In this document: positions 39,313 to 47,734 of the stretch, piece by piece | Layout: each line of letters starts with the position of its first letter | How positions within the stretch are numbered: position 1 is the first letter of the stretch | Source: Micromonospora sp. NBC_01796 | Lineage (GTDB): Bacteria > Actinomycetota > Actinomycetes > Mycobacteriales > Micromonosporaceae | NCBI RefSeq assembly: GCF_035917455.1 | Contig: NZ_CP109078.1 | Coordinates: 8,478,001 to 8,542,000, forward strand | Length of the DNA: 64,000 nt | Direction of reading: 5' to 3' | Translations under genes and position numbers: made by a program | Notes under the pieces: generated by a model | Seen by the model: the letters and a program-made list of their open reading frames with translations, nothing else | Told to the model about the DNA's origin: nothing | Database searches by the model: none

Positions 39313-39495
39313 ACGCCCCTCGACACTTGCCCGTTCGAGGGTGACGGTCGGGCGCACGCTCCGACGTGGAGCGCACCTCGCCTCGGTGCCGGACGTGGCA
39401 CCCGACTGGCCGGGAACCTTGCCACGCTCCTCGTCGCCGCCGCGCTGACGGTTGGTGGCGCGTTCGGCTACGAGCGCCGCGACCTGCGGGGGTGA
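39313..39495 (+). pseudogene. Signal-peptide-like stub of a lost secreted protein
   Basis: In one plus frame, ending at TGA 39493-39495, the text reads PRLGAGRGTRLAGN then LATLLVAAALTVGGAFG, a basic region followed by a hydrophobic core as in a Sec signal peptide, then a stop. No start codon with ribosome site is visible. Lying 70-250 bp after an orphan operator-promoter, it may be what remains of a deleted secreted glycanase. Confidence 0.35.
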
Positions 39496-39551
39496 CCCGT
39501 CCACGGTCCCAGCGTTGCCGGTGCGGGTGACACCCCCGGGCGTTGACCTCG

Positions 39552-40574
39552 TCAGGCGGCAGTCAACCGGACCACGAACTGGCAGCCCTCGGCGGTGTTG
39601 CGCACCTCGACCCGACCTCCGTGGGCCTCGACCAGCCCGTGGACGATGGCCAGGCCGAGTCCGCCGGAGGCGTCACCGTTGCCGTTACCCGGTCCGGGGG
39701 TGCGTGCCGGTTCGCCTCGGAACGCGACGTCGAACAGCCGGGGAAGGTCGGCCGGGGGGATGCCGCCGCAGGTGTCGGCCACCGACAGCCAGGCGTGGTC
39801 CCGCTCGCGGCCCGCCTCGATCCGCACCGTTCCGTCTTCCGGGGTGTAGCGGACAGCGTTGAGCAGCAGGTTGGCCACCACCCGGGCCAGTTCCGGTTCG
39901 CTCCCGGCAACCGTCGGCCACCCCGACTCGCTGGCGACCAGCTTGATCCGGCGGGCTGCGGCGAGCGGGATGGTGCTCGCCAGGGCGTCCGAGACCACCT
40001 CGCCGAGCGGCACCGCCGTCAACGACAACCGCAGCGCCCCGGCGTTGATCCGGGACAGCTCGAACAGGTCGTCAACGAGGCGGGTCATCCGGTCGGTCTC
40101 CAGTCGGATCCGGCGGTGGTACTCCTCGACCGTGTCCGGGTCGTGGACCACCCGGTCCTCCAACGCCTCGGCCATCGCGCGGAGTCCCGCGAGTGGGGTC
40201 CGCAGGTCATGGGAGACCCAGGCGACCAGGTCGCGGCGGCCCTTCTCCAGCTGCCGCTCCCGCTCGCGGGCCTGATCACTCCAGACCGCGGCGAGCGCCA
40301 ACCGGCGGCCGAAGTGCCCGCCGACGACAAGGCTGACCACCGCCGCCGCCGCGACGGTGATCAGGACCACTTCCAGGTCGTGCGGGGAGAGGAACATCGC
40401 CTCCGCGACCGCCATAACCCCGACGACGACCGCCACCACCGTGGTGGTGAGCAGCACGCTGAGGTGCACGGCGATCGAACTGCGCCGCAGTACGCGCAGC
40501 AGGAGCGCGCCGGCGAGTCCGATGGCAAGGGCCGCACCGAGGGAGATCGCGAAGATCAGCAGCAGGTCACGCAT
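39552..40574 (-). CDS. Two-component sensor histidine kinase
   Basis: 340 residues. Three predicted membrane helices (about 4-26, 34-58, 68-87) with hardly any extracellular domain, then HisKA with phospho-acceptor H122 (WVSHDLRTPLAG) and a HATPase_c domain (N box NLLLNAVRYTP, G boxes DTCGGI and GGLGLAIV). The lack of a periplasmic sensor suggests it reads a signal within or at the membrane. It overlaps the response regulator gene by 8 bp. The pair is divergent from the epimerase gene. Confidence 0.93.
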   Translation of the reverse strand: MRDLLLIFAISLGAALAIGLAGALLLRVLRRSSIAVHLSVLLTTTVVAVVVGVMAVAEAMFLSPHDLEVVLITVAAAAVVSLVVGGHFGRRLALAAVWSDQARERERQLEKGRRDLVAWVSHDLRTPLAGLRAMAEALEDRVVHDPDTVEEYHRRIRLETDRMTRLVDDLFELSRINAGALRLSLTAVPLGEVVSDALASTIPLAAARRIKLVASESGWPTVAGSEPELARVVANLLLNAVRYTPEDGTVRIEAGRERDHAWLSVADTCGGIPPADLPRLFDVAFRGEPARTPGPGNGNGDASGGLGLAIVHGLVEAHGGRVEVRNTAEGCQFVVRLTAA

Positions 40575-41262
40575 CGGCCGGCTCGTACCGGTAGCCGACG
40601 CCCCAGACTGTGACGATCCGCCGCGGATCGGCCGGGTTGTCCTCGATCTTTTCCCGTAGCCGGCGTACGTGCACGGTCACGGTCGACTGGTCGCCGAAGT
40701 TCCAGCCCCAGACCTGCTCGAGCAGTTCGGCCCGTCCGAACACCCGGGACGGATGCCGCAGCAGGTGGACGAGTAGGTCGAATTCACGCAGGGTCAGGGC
40801 GAGTTCCGTACCGGCAAGGCGAGCGGTTCGGGACGTGGTACGCACCACGAGGCCGCCGTCGGTGATCGTCTCCGGTCGCTCGGCCGGCGGCTCGCTGCCG
40901 GCGCGACGGAGCACCGAACGGACCCGCAGGACCAGTTCCCGAGGGGAAAAGGGCTTGGTCAGGTAATCGTCCGCACCGAGTTGCAGCCCGAGGATCCGGT
41001 CGGACTCGTCGCCGCGTGCGGTCAGCATGATGATCGGTACGCCGTCCGGCCGGGCCCGCAGTTCCCGGCACACCTGCAGGCCGTTGATCCGGGGAAGCAT
41101 CAGATCGAGGACAACCAGGTGCGGCGCCTGCTGGGCAACCGCCGCCAGTGCCGACTCCCCGTCGGCCGCGTGGGTCACCTGGAAGCCGTCGTGTTCGAGG
41201 TAACGACAGATGACGTCGCTGACCGTCCGGTCGTCGTCGACCACCAGCACCCGCTGTGTCAC
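40567..41262 (-). CDS. OmpR/PhoB-family response regulator
   Basis: 231 residues starting at GTG 41262. Receiver domain (1-about 118) with acidic pocket D10-D11 and phospho-acceptor D53 (VVLDLMLPR), and K in TKPFSPREL; C-terminal winged helix (about 130-228, STVTVHVRRLREKIE). OmpR-type regulators bind direct repeats with about 11-bp period; CGTAAG-type repeats with that period lie just upstream (41356-41372) and at 43924-43940, so it likely controls itself and the neighbouring glycan/redox operons. Confidence 0.94.
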   Translation of the reverse strand: MTQRVLVVDDDRTVSDVICRYLEHDGFQVTHAADGESALAAVAQQAPHLVVLDLMLPRINGLQVCRELRARPDGVPIIMLTARGDESDRILGLQLGADDYLTKPFSPRELVLRVRSVLRRAGSEPPAERPETITDGGLVVRTTSRTARLAGTELALTLREFDLLVHLLRHPSRVFGRAELLEQVWGWNFGDQSTVTVHVRRLREKIEDNPADPRRIVTVWGVGYRYEPADA

Positions 41263-41355
41263 GAACGTCCCCCGGTCCGGCCCGTCGACCTGTCCGCCCG
41301 CGTGTCCATCGGCCCAGCGTAGCCAGGCACCGGGGTCCGACCTCGTCGGCGAAAC

Positions 41356-41372
41356 CTAACGAGGTTCTTACG
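41356..41372 (-). promoter_or_regulatory. Direct-repeat site for the response regulator (CGTAAG-N5-CGTTAG)
   Basis: On the minus strand CGTAAG (41372-41367), five bases, then CGTTAG (41361-41356): two copies with 11-bp period. The site lies 94 bp upstream of the response regulator start and 52 bp upstream of the divergent epimerase start, so it can serve both directions. Confidence 0.6.
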
Positions 41373-41423
41373 GCTGGGCCGGCCACCGGGTGTGGGCGTA
41401 CGCGGGGTCATACGGTGACCGGA

Positions 41424-42503
41424 ATGCGGATACTTGTCACTGGTGCGGCCGGGTTCATCGGCTCGCACGTCGCCGACCTGCTCGACGAACACGGGCACGA
41501 GGTGGTGGCCCTGGACGCGTTGCTGCCGGAGGCGCACGGGGCGACGCCACCGCCCCGGGCGAGGCGGCACGATCTCGTGGTCGGCGACGTACGCGACGCC
41601 GACCTGCTGACCCGGCTACTCGGCGGGGTCGACGCGGTCTGCCACCAGGCGGCCATGGTCGGCCACGGCATCGATCCGGCGGACGCCCCCCGGTACGCCG
41701 CCCACAACGACCTCGGCACGGCCACCCTGCTCGCGGCGATGCACGCCACCGGGGTACGCCGCCTGGTGCTGGCGAGTTCGATGGTGGTCTACGGCGAGGG
41801 CCGTTACCACTGCACCACGCACGGGGTCGTCCGGCCGGCCGCCCGCCGGGCCGCCGACCTGACAGAGGGCCGGTACGAGCCGCCCTGCCCCCGCTGCGGA
41901 CAGATGCTCGCCCCCGGCCTGGTGTCGGAGGACGCACCGCTGGAACCGCGCAGCACGTACGCCGCCACAAAGCTGGCCCAGGAACACCTCGCCGGCGCCT
42001 GGGCCCGGCAGACCGGCGGCTCGGTCTGGGCGCTGCGCTACCACAACGTCTACGGTCCGCGAATGCCCCGCGACACCCCCTACGCGGGGGTCGCGTCGAT
42101 CTTCCGGTCTGCCCTGGCCGCCGGGCAACCGCCCCGGGTCCTGGAGGACGGCCGGCAGCGGCGCGACTTCGTCCACGTGAGCGACATCGCGGCGGCCAAT
42201 CTACTAGCGCTGACCACACCGGCACCGGACCCGCTGGTTGCGGTGAACGTCTGCTCGGGCGAGCCGCACACCGTCGGCGAACTCGCCCACGCGTTGGCCG
42301 AAGCGATGGGCGGCCCGATGCCGATCGTGGTCGGGGGCGGACGGGCAGCGGACGTACGGCACGTGGTCGCCGATCCGGCGCGGGCCACCCGGCTGCTCGG
42401 CTTCACCGCCCGGACCGGTTTCGTGGCCGGCGTCGCCGACTTCACCACCGCGGTGATGCGAGAGCCGGCAACGGTCAGGACACCGTCCACAGTAGATGGT
42501 TGA
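41424..42503 (+). CDS. NAD-dependent epimerase/dehydratase (extended SDR) with CxxC insert
   Basis: 359 residues. Rossmann motif TGAAGFIGSH (6-15), catalytic S..Y..K (STYAATK) and DFVHVSDIAAA typical of nucleotide-sugar epimerases (GalE/WbpP-like). An insert of about 35 residues before the catalytic Tyr carries CPRC (PPCPRCGQM), perhaps a metal-binding or structural ribbon, and is not usual in GalE. The start ATG 41424 follows the CGTAAG-type site. Its 3' end overlaps the convergent membrane glycosyltransferase gene by 29 bp. It probably makes or modifies an activated sugar for the glycosyltransferases of this locus. Confidence 0.88.
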   Translation: MRILVTGAAGFIGSHVADLLDEHGHEVVALDALLPEAHGATPPPRARRHDLVVGDVRDADLLTRLLGGVDAVCHQAAMVGHGIDPADAPRYAAHNDLGTATLLAAMHATGVRRLVLASSMVVYGEGRYHCTTHGVVRPAARRAADLTEGRYEPPCPRCGQMLAPGLVSEDAPLEPRSTYAATKLAQEHLAGAWARQTGGSVWALRYHNVYGPRMPRDTPYAGVASIFRSALAAGQPPRVLEDGRQRRDFVHVSDIAAANLLALTTPAPDPLVAVNVCSGEPHTVGELAHALAEAMGGPMPIVVGGGRAADVRHVVADPARATRLLGFTARTGFVAGVADFTTAVMREPATVRTPSTVDG

Positions 42504-43839
42504 CGGCGAGCGCGGTCGCGGCCTGGGCCGCCAGCCACCACCGCCGGTGGCCGGCGGGCAGGTGCGCGGTGGCGACCAGCAACCAGACGGCGAACGGTAG
42601 CCAGATCCGCTCCACCTCGGCCTTGCTGAGCGCGGACAGGTCCGCCGCGAGCACGGCCACCGCCGCCGCGATGGGCAACCACACGGTCGGTCCGGCGGAT
42701 GCGAACCGTTGCCGGAGGGCCACCGTGACCGGCCGGCGCGGTGGTCGGATCGGTACGGCGGCCGCCGCCCGCCGCAGCGCCGGCCCGATCGCCGGGCCGG
42801 CCGAGAGCAGCAGGGCGGCCAGGTTGGCCCAGATCCAGTAGCCGTACGGGCGCTCCGCCGCCCACCCCTGGTAGTAGCGGCGTGCCACCAGGTGGTAACC
42901 GTCCAGCCACCAGAACCCGGACAGGGTGAACCCGGCGACAACCGCCCCCACGCCCGCCGCCGCGAGCAGCAACACGCCGAGGCGATCCCGGGCCCGGAGC
43001 AGCACCACGGTCAACGCGAGCAGCCCGACGAGGACGAACCCGTACGACAGGTAGAGCGCGAAGCCGAGAACCAGCCCGCCGAGTACGGCCAAGGCTCGGG
43101 CACCCACCGCCAGCAGCGCCAGCCCGGCCGCGACCACCGCGGCGAAGATCCCGTCGGCGGACGCGCCCACCCAGACCGCCCCCGGGAAGAGGATCAGGAA
43201 CGGCCATACCGCCCGAGCGGCGTCCTCGGCGCCGAGGGCCCGCAGCGTCACCGGAACCGACACCGACACGGTGGCTCCGAGCAGCACGCAGGCGAGCCCG
43301 GCGGCGGTGCCGCCGCCCAGGCCGATCCGATCCAGCCAGACGAAGAGCAACAACGCGCCCGGTGGATGACCAGCGGTGTGGGTGGACCACGAATCGGGCT
43401 GGAAGTCGAGAATCCGGCCGGCGAAGCCGGACAGCATCACCCCGACGTCCGTCACCCGGGGCACCTCGTGCAGGTACTCGGCCTGCACGGTCAACCGCTC
43501 GGTCAACCCGGCCGACCAGCCGTCGACCAGGGCAAGCGACAGCGTCCAGAGCACCGAGGCGAGATAACCGCCGACCAGCAGCCGCGGCCAGGACGTGCCG
43601 GTCCCCCAACTCGTCCCGCGCCAGACGAACAGCACCGCGACGAGAAGTGCGACCGGGGTGCCGAGGCCCAGATGGGGTCCCCAGGCGGCGTAGAGCGGAG
43701 CGGCGTCGGCATAAAGGCGCACCCCCCGATGGTTGAGCAGCACGCCGACGGCGATGGCGGCGGCGAGCAGCGCCGCCTCGGCCGCGAGGACGATCAGATC
43801 GGCGGACCGGGAGCGTCCCGGCCGGGTCGTCGAAGTCAT
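42475..43839 (-). CDS. Polytopic membrane glycosyltransferase-like protein (GT-C fold)
   Basis: About 454 residues from ATG 43839 (a 19-codon extension to a GTG at 43896 is possible; neither has a strong ribosome site). About 11-12 hydrophobic helices and a loop with HTAGHPPGAL, which is common in actinobacterial GT87/mannosyltransferase-like proteins. Such GT-C enzymes use polyprenyl-phosphate sugars on the outer face of the membrane. The gene is divergent from the GT2 operon and shares its regulatory repeats. I cannot name donor or acceptor. Confidence 0.72.
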   Translation of the reverse strand: MTSTTRPGRSRSADLIVLAAEAALLAAAIAVGVLLNHRGVRLYADAAPLYAAWGPHLGLGTPVALLVAVLFVWRGTSWGTGTSWPRLLVGGYLASVLWTLSLALVDGWSAGLTERLTVQAEYLHEVPRVTDVGVMLSGFAGRILDFQPDSWSTHTAGHPPGALLLFVWLDRIGLGGGTAAGLACVLLGATVSVSVPVTLRALGAEDAARAVWPFLILFPGAVWVGASADGIFAAVVAAGLALLAVGARALAVLGGLVLGFALYLSYGFVLVGLLALTVVLLRARDRLGVLLLAAAGVGAVVAGFTLSGFWWLDGYHLVARRYYQGWAAERPYGYWIWANLAALLLSAGPAIGPALRRAAAAVPIRPPRRPVTVALRQRFASAGPTVWLPIAAAVAVLAADLSALSKAEVERIWLPFAVWLLVATAHLPAGHRRWWLAAQAATALAVNHLLWTVS

Positions 43840-43906
43840 GATGACGGCCGACGTTACGACCTCCGACCAGGGATCCGACAGCCGATCGGCGACCACGTCA
43901 GGGACT

Positions 43907-43940
43907 CGTAAGATCCGCTGCCACGTAAGCGATCCGTAAG
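43907..43940 (+). promoter_or_regulatory. Triple CGTAAG direct repeat before the GT2 operon
   Basis: CGTAAG occurs at 43907-43912, 43924-43929 and 43935-43940. The last two have 11-bp period, as in OmpR/PhoB-type sites, and match the site at 41356-41372 near the two-component genes. It lies 48-81 bp upstream of the GT2 start and 68 bp upstream of the divergent membrane glycosyltransferase start. Confidence 0.62.
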
Positions 43941-43987
43941 ACGGAGCAGCCGTCCGAACGGCCCGTGGCGGGCCTAGCGTCCCCGGT

Positions 43988-44665
43988 ATGCGGACAACGA
44001 TCGACGTAGTGCTGCCCTGCCTGGACGAGGCAGCCGCACTCCCTGCCGTACTGAGCGGGCTGCCGTCCGGCTATCGGGCCGTGGTGGTCGACAACGGCTC
44101 CACCGACGGGTCACCCGAGGTCGCCGCGGCGTACGGTGCCCGGGTCGTCCACGAGCCGAGACGCGGGTACGGCGCCGCCGTACACACGGGCCTGCTGGCG
44201 GCCGACGCGGAACTCGTGTGCGTCCTCGACGCGGACGGCTCGTTCGACCCGGCCGAGTTGCCCGGGCTCGTCGCGGCGGTGCTCGACGGCCGGGCGGATC
44301 TCGCCGTCGGTCGCCGCCGGGCGGTCTCCGCCGACGCCTGGCCGTGGCACGCCCGTACCGGGAACGCGTTGGTCGCCGCGCTACTGCGGCGCCGGGGAGT
44401 GCCGGTGTACGACATCAGCCCGATCCGGGTGGCCCGCCGGGCGGCGCTGCTGCGGCTCGGTGTCGCCGATCGCGCGTTCGGCTACCCCCTGGAACTGCTG
44501 CTCCGCGCGGCGGGGGCGGGCTGGCGGATCCACGAGTTCGACGTGGCGTACGCACCGAGGGCCGCCGGCACCCGGTCGAAGGTCTCCGGGTCGGTCCGGG
44601 GCACGTTGCGGGCGACCCTGGACTTCGCCGGAGTGCTTCGCAGCGGCGTCGGCGGTGCCCGGTGA
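43988..44665 (+). CDS. Family 2 glycosyltransferase (dolichyl-/polyprenyl-phosphate sugar synthase-like)
   Basis: 225 residues, GT-A fold. DVVLPCLDEAAALP at the N-terminus, VVVDNGSTDGS (donor-binding) and the metal-binding DAD in VLDADGSFD are standard GT2 motifs. No membrane segments, as in polyprenyl-phosphate mannose/glucose synthases, which would supply lipid-linked sugar to a GT-C enzyme such as the divergent neighbour. First gene of a five-gene operon in which all junctions overlap. Confidence 0.88.
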   Translation: MRTTIDVVLPCLDEAAALPAVLSGLPSGYRAVVVDNGSTDGSPEVAAAYGARVVHEPRRGYGAAVHTGLLAADAELVCVLDADGSFDPAELPGLVAAVLDGRADLAVGRRRAVSADAWPWHARTGNALVAALLRRRGVPVYDISPIRVARRAALLRLGVADRAFGYPLELLLRAAGAGWRIHEFDVAYAPRAAGTRSKVSGSVRGTLRATLDFAGVLRSGVGGAR

Positions 44666-45342
44666 ACGTCCTGCTGGTGGTTGCGAAGGCACCGGTCCCG
44701 GGGCTGGCGAAGACGCGCTTCTGCCCGCCGGCGACCCCCGCCCAGGCCGCCCGGGTCGCGGCGGCGGCACTGCTGGACACCCTCACGGCGGTGGACGCCA
44801 CCGCGTCGACCACCCCGGTGCTGGCGTACACCGGGCGGCTGGTCGATGCCGAGTACGGCGCGGAGCTAACCGCCGCGCTTGCCGGCTGGCACCTCCTCCC
44901 CCAGCGGGGCGACACGTTCGCCGACCGCCTCACCAACGCGCACGCCGACGCCGGCGCGGCATTTCCCGGCCGACCGGTGCTGCAAATCGGCATGGACACC
45001 CCGCAGATCCGGCCCGCCGTGCTCACCGCCGCGCTCGGACGACTCGCCGAACACGACGCGGTGTTCGGGCCGGCGCTCGACGGCGGCTGGTGGGCACTCG
45101 GGCTGCGCGATCCGGCGTACGCGAGCGTGCTGCGCGGCGTACCCATGTCAACCGGCGACACCGGTCGACGGACCCTTGCCGCCCTTCGCCGGCGTGGTGT
45201 AGACCCGGTGATCCTGCCCGTCCTGCGTGACGTCGACGACTGGCCGACCGCGCTGGCGGTCGCGGCCGATCTACCCGGAACCCGGTTCGCGGACGAGGTC
45301 GGGTCGGTGGGCCGCCGGCTGGTGGGCGGGGGCCGGGCGTGA
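44662..45342 (+). CDS. DUF2064/TIGR04282-type glycosyltransferase-like protein
   Basis: 226 residues starting at GTG 44662, which overlaps the GT2 stop as GTGA. The opening VAKAPVPGLAKTRFCPP and the IGMDTPQI motif are characteristic of the DUF2064 (rSAM/selenodomain-associated transferase 1-like) family with a nucleotidyltransferase/GT-A-like fold. Biochemical role of the family is not settled. Confidence 0.85.
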   Translation: MNVLLVVAKAPVPGLAKTRFCPPATPAQAARVAAAALLDTLTAVDATASTTPVLAYTGRLVDAEYGAELTAALAGWHLLPQRGDTFADRLTNAHADAGAAFPGRPVLQIGMDTPQIRPAVLTAALGRLAEHDAVFGPALDGGWWALGLRDPAYASVLRGVPMSTGDTGRRTLAALRRRGVDPVILPVLRDVDDWPTALAVAADLPGTRFADEVGSVGRRLVGGGRA

Positions 45343-46055
45343 TTCCTACGATCACCCTCGGCGGCGGCTTCGACGTCGTACTGGGCGGGCCCGACGATCG
45401 GCCCGCCAATCACGGCGAGTCCGGGACGCCGGTCGCCCTGTTGGCCCCCGAGCGGCACGAACACTGGCTCGTGCACGCCGACGGGCGCCGTGACCCGTTG
45501 CCGATACGGCGGTGGCACGGTCCGCCCGAACCGGCAATTCAGTCCGTCGCCGCACGATGCACCGGGCCCACGATCGACCTCGGCTGCGGGCCTGGCCGGC
45601 TCACCCTGGCGCTCGCCCAGCGTGGCCTGGTCGCACTGGGGGTGGACATCTCCGCCGAAGCGGTACGCCTGACCCGGAACCGGGGTGTGGCAGCCCTACG
45701 ACGCGACGTCTTCGACCCACTTCCCGGTGAGGGAAGGTGGGCACACGCCCTGCTCGTCGACGGCAATATCGGCATCGGCGGCGACCCGGCCCGACTGCTC
45801 CGCCGGTGCGCCGCACTGATCGCGGCGGACGGGACGCTGGTGGTCGAGGTGGAGCCCCCGGGCGCCGGGCTGTCGCGGGGGCAGGCGTACGTCCTGTCCG
45901 GCTCGTTGCGCGAAGGGCAACAAGCCGGACCCGCGTTTCGCTGGGCGCGGGTCGGGGTGGAGGCACTGGATGCCACCGCCAACGCTGCCGGCTTCCGATC
46001 CGTGCACAGTTTCCGGTCCGGTCCGCGCTGGTTCGCCGAGTTGGTACGCCGATGA
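45339..46055 (+). CDS. SAM-dependent class I methyltransferase
   Basis: 238 residues from GTG 45339 (GTGA overlap with the previous stop). The AdoMet-binding motif IDLGCGPGRLTLALAQRG and GVDISAEAVRLT are clear at about 74-110. The first 60 residues are a separate N-terminal part with GGGFDVVLGGPDD. It may methylate a sugar or lipid intermediate of this locus; substrate unknown. Confidence 0.87.
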   Translation: MIPTITLGGGFDVVLGGPDDRPANHGESGTPVALLAPERHEHWLVHADGRRDPLPIRRWHGPPEPAIQSVAARCTGPTIDLGCGPGRLTLALAQRGLVALGVDISAEAVRLTRNRGVAALRRDVFDPLPGEGRWAHALLVDGNIGIGGDPARLLRRCAALIAADGTLVVEVEPPGAGLSRGQAYVLSGSLREGQQAGPAFRWARVGVEALDATANAAGFRSVHSFRSGPRWFAELVRR

Positions 46056-47221
46056 TGCGCCGGCCGCGCGTACCCGCCCCCGAGGACTTCACCGCGCCGT
46101 CGCACTCACCGCTGGTCGCCGCCCGACTCGGCCTCTGGCTCGCGGTGGCGTTCGCGCTGTGCTTCGTCACCGGACTACTCAGCCACTACATCCAACACCC
46201 GCCGGGCTGGTTCACCTGGCCGACCCGACCGGTCAACCTCTACCGGATCACCCAGGGCATCCACGTGCTCTCCGGGGTCGCGGCGGTCCCGTTGCTGCTG
46301 GCCAAACTGTGGAGCGTCTACCCCCGGCTGTTCGCCCGTCCGCCGCTGCGCCAGCCGGTCCGGTTGCCCGGACACGCGCTCGAACGGCTCTCCATCCTGG
46401 TCCTGGTCTGCGCCGCGTTCTTCGAACTCGTCACCGGCCTGTTCAACGTCGCCCAGTCGTACCCGTGGGGGTTTTTCTTCCCGGCCGCGCACTACGCGGT
46501 CGCCTGGCTGGCGGTGGGCGCACTGCTGCTGCACATCGCAGTGAAGCTCCCGGTCGCCCGTGCGGCGCTGGCCAGGTCACTGCGGCAGACCACCGTGACA
46601 ACCGGGGCCGCGGCCCCCGGACACGACGACCGGGACATGTCCGGGCGACGGGCTTTCCTGCGTACGTCGGTTGGCGCCGCCGGCATCGCCGTGCTCGCCA
46701 CCGCCGGGGTCACCGTACCGTTCCTGCGCCGGGTGTCCCCGCTGGCCTGGCGCTCGGCCGCCGGGCCGCAGGGGATACCGATCAACCGTACGGCGGCTGC
46801 CGCCGGCATCGTCGTACCACCCAACTGGCGTCTGGAGATTGTCTGGCGGGGCGGGCAACACACCCTGTCTCTGGCCGACCTCGCGGCCCTGCCACAACAC
46901 ACAGCGGAACTGCCGATCGCGTGCGTCGAAGGGTGGAGCGCCTCCGCGCACTGGACCGGAGTGCCCATCGTCGACCTGCTCCGACGCGCAGGCGCGCCGA
47001 CCGGCCGCCCGGTCCGGATCTCATCACTGGAAACCAACGGCCTGTATGCCGCGAGCACACTTCCGGCGGCCCACGCCAGCGATCCGCTGACCCTGCTCGC
47101 ACTACGGATCAACGACGAGGAACTGTCCCCCGACCACGGCTACCCCTGCCGCCTCATCGCCCCGAGCCGACCGGGTGTCCTCCAGACCAAGTGGGTCGCC
47201 CGGCTGGAGGTACTGACGTGA
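46052..47221 (+). CDS. Membrane haem-b/molybdopterin oxidoreductase with internal Tat motif (MsrP/sulfite-oxidase-like)
   Basis: 389 residues. Four N-terminal membrane helices (about 24-46, 68-88, 111-132, 145-166) with histidines H45, H71, H147 and H161 suited to bind haem b. Then a cytoplasmic linker with a twin-arginine motif (SGRRAFLRT, R199-R200), a fifth hydrophobic helix (206-225), and an exported molybdopterin domain (about 230-389) of the sulfite oxidase/MsrP fold. C291 in IACVEGW is the likely Mo ligand and HWTGVPIVDLL is typical. So the protein probably needs Sec for helices 1-4 and Tat for the last. ATG 46052 overlaps the previous stop. It could reduce or oxidise an extracytoplasmic substrate using quinol electrons. 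Confidence 0.85.
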   Translation: MMRRPRVPAPEDFTAPSHSPLVAARLGLWLAVAFALCFVTGLLSHYIQHPPGWFTWPTRPVNLYRITQGIHVLSGVAAVPLLLAKLWSVYPRLFARPPLRQPVRLPGHALERLSILVLVCAAFFELVTGLFNVAQSYPWGFFFPAAHYAVAWLAVGALLLHIAVKLPVARAALARSLRQTTVTTGAAAPGHDDRDMSGRRAFLRTSVGAAGIAVLATAGVTVPFLRRVSPLAWRSAAGPQGIPINRTAAAAGIVVPPNWRLEIVWRGGQHTLSLADLAALPQHTAELPIACVEGWSASAHWTGVPIVDLLRRAGAPTGRPVRISSLETNGLYAASTLPAAHASDPLTLLALRINDEELSPDHGYPCRLIAPSRPGVLQTKWVARLEVLT

Positions 47222-47676
47222 GAACCGTCCGACTGCTACTGCTCGTGCTCGGCGCCGCCGCGGTCGCGTACGGCAGTTGGCTGCTCCTCCCCCAACTCGG
47301 CACCACTCTGCCGTGGCTGATCGGCGGCCCACTGCTGCACGATGCCCTGGCGGCACCGCTGATCGGGCTGGTCGGACTGGCGCTGGGCCGCCTGGTGACC
47401 GACCGGGTACGCCTGGCCTGGATCACCGCCGGCCTGATGGTCAGCGCGACGCTGGTACTGATCGCGGTGCCTCTGCTGTGGCGACCGCCGTCAGCACCGC
47501 CAAACCCCGGCCTGCCGGACCGTAACTACCCGCTGGGCCTCGCTGCCGCACTGGCCACCCTCTGGGCCGCCATCCTGATCGTCCTCTCGCCGTTGACGCA
47601 CCGGAGGCCGCGCACAAACGAACAACCGCCCCGAGTGGTACGGCCGGGCACTCCCACCGACGACATCACCCGGTAG
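47218..47676 (+). CDS. Small membrane protein, function unknown
   Basis: 152 residues from GTG 47218, which overlaps the oxidoreductase stop (GTGA). Four hydrophobic segments (about 5-25, 38-58, 68-90, 106-126) with short loops and a polar Arg/Pro-rich C-terminal tail. No family recognised. The tight coupling suggests it is a membrane partner of the oxidoreductase or the terminal gene of this pathway. Confidence 0.75.
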   Translation: MRTVRLLLLVLGAAAVAYGSWLLLPQLGTTLPWLIGGPLLHDALAAPLIGLVGLALGRLVTDRVRLAWITAGLMVSATLVLIAVPLLWRPPSAPPNPGLPDRNYPLGLAAALATLWAAILIVLSPLTHRRPRTNEQPPRVVRPGTPTDDITR

Positions 47677-47734
47677 TCATGGCCCCGGGTGGCCGGGCCG
47701 GAAGGGGCCCACCGGAGGCCGAACCCGGCGGATC

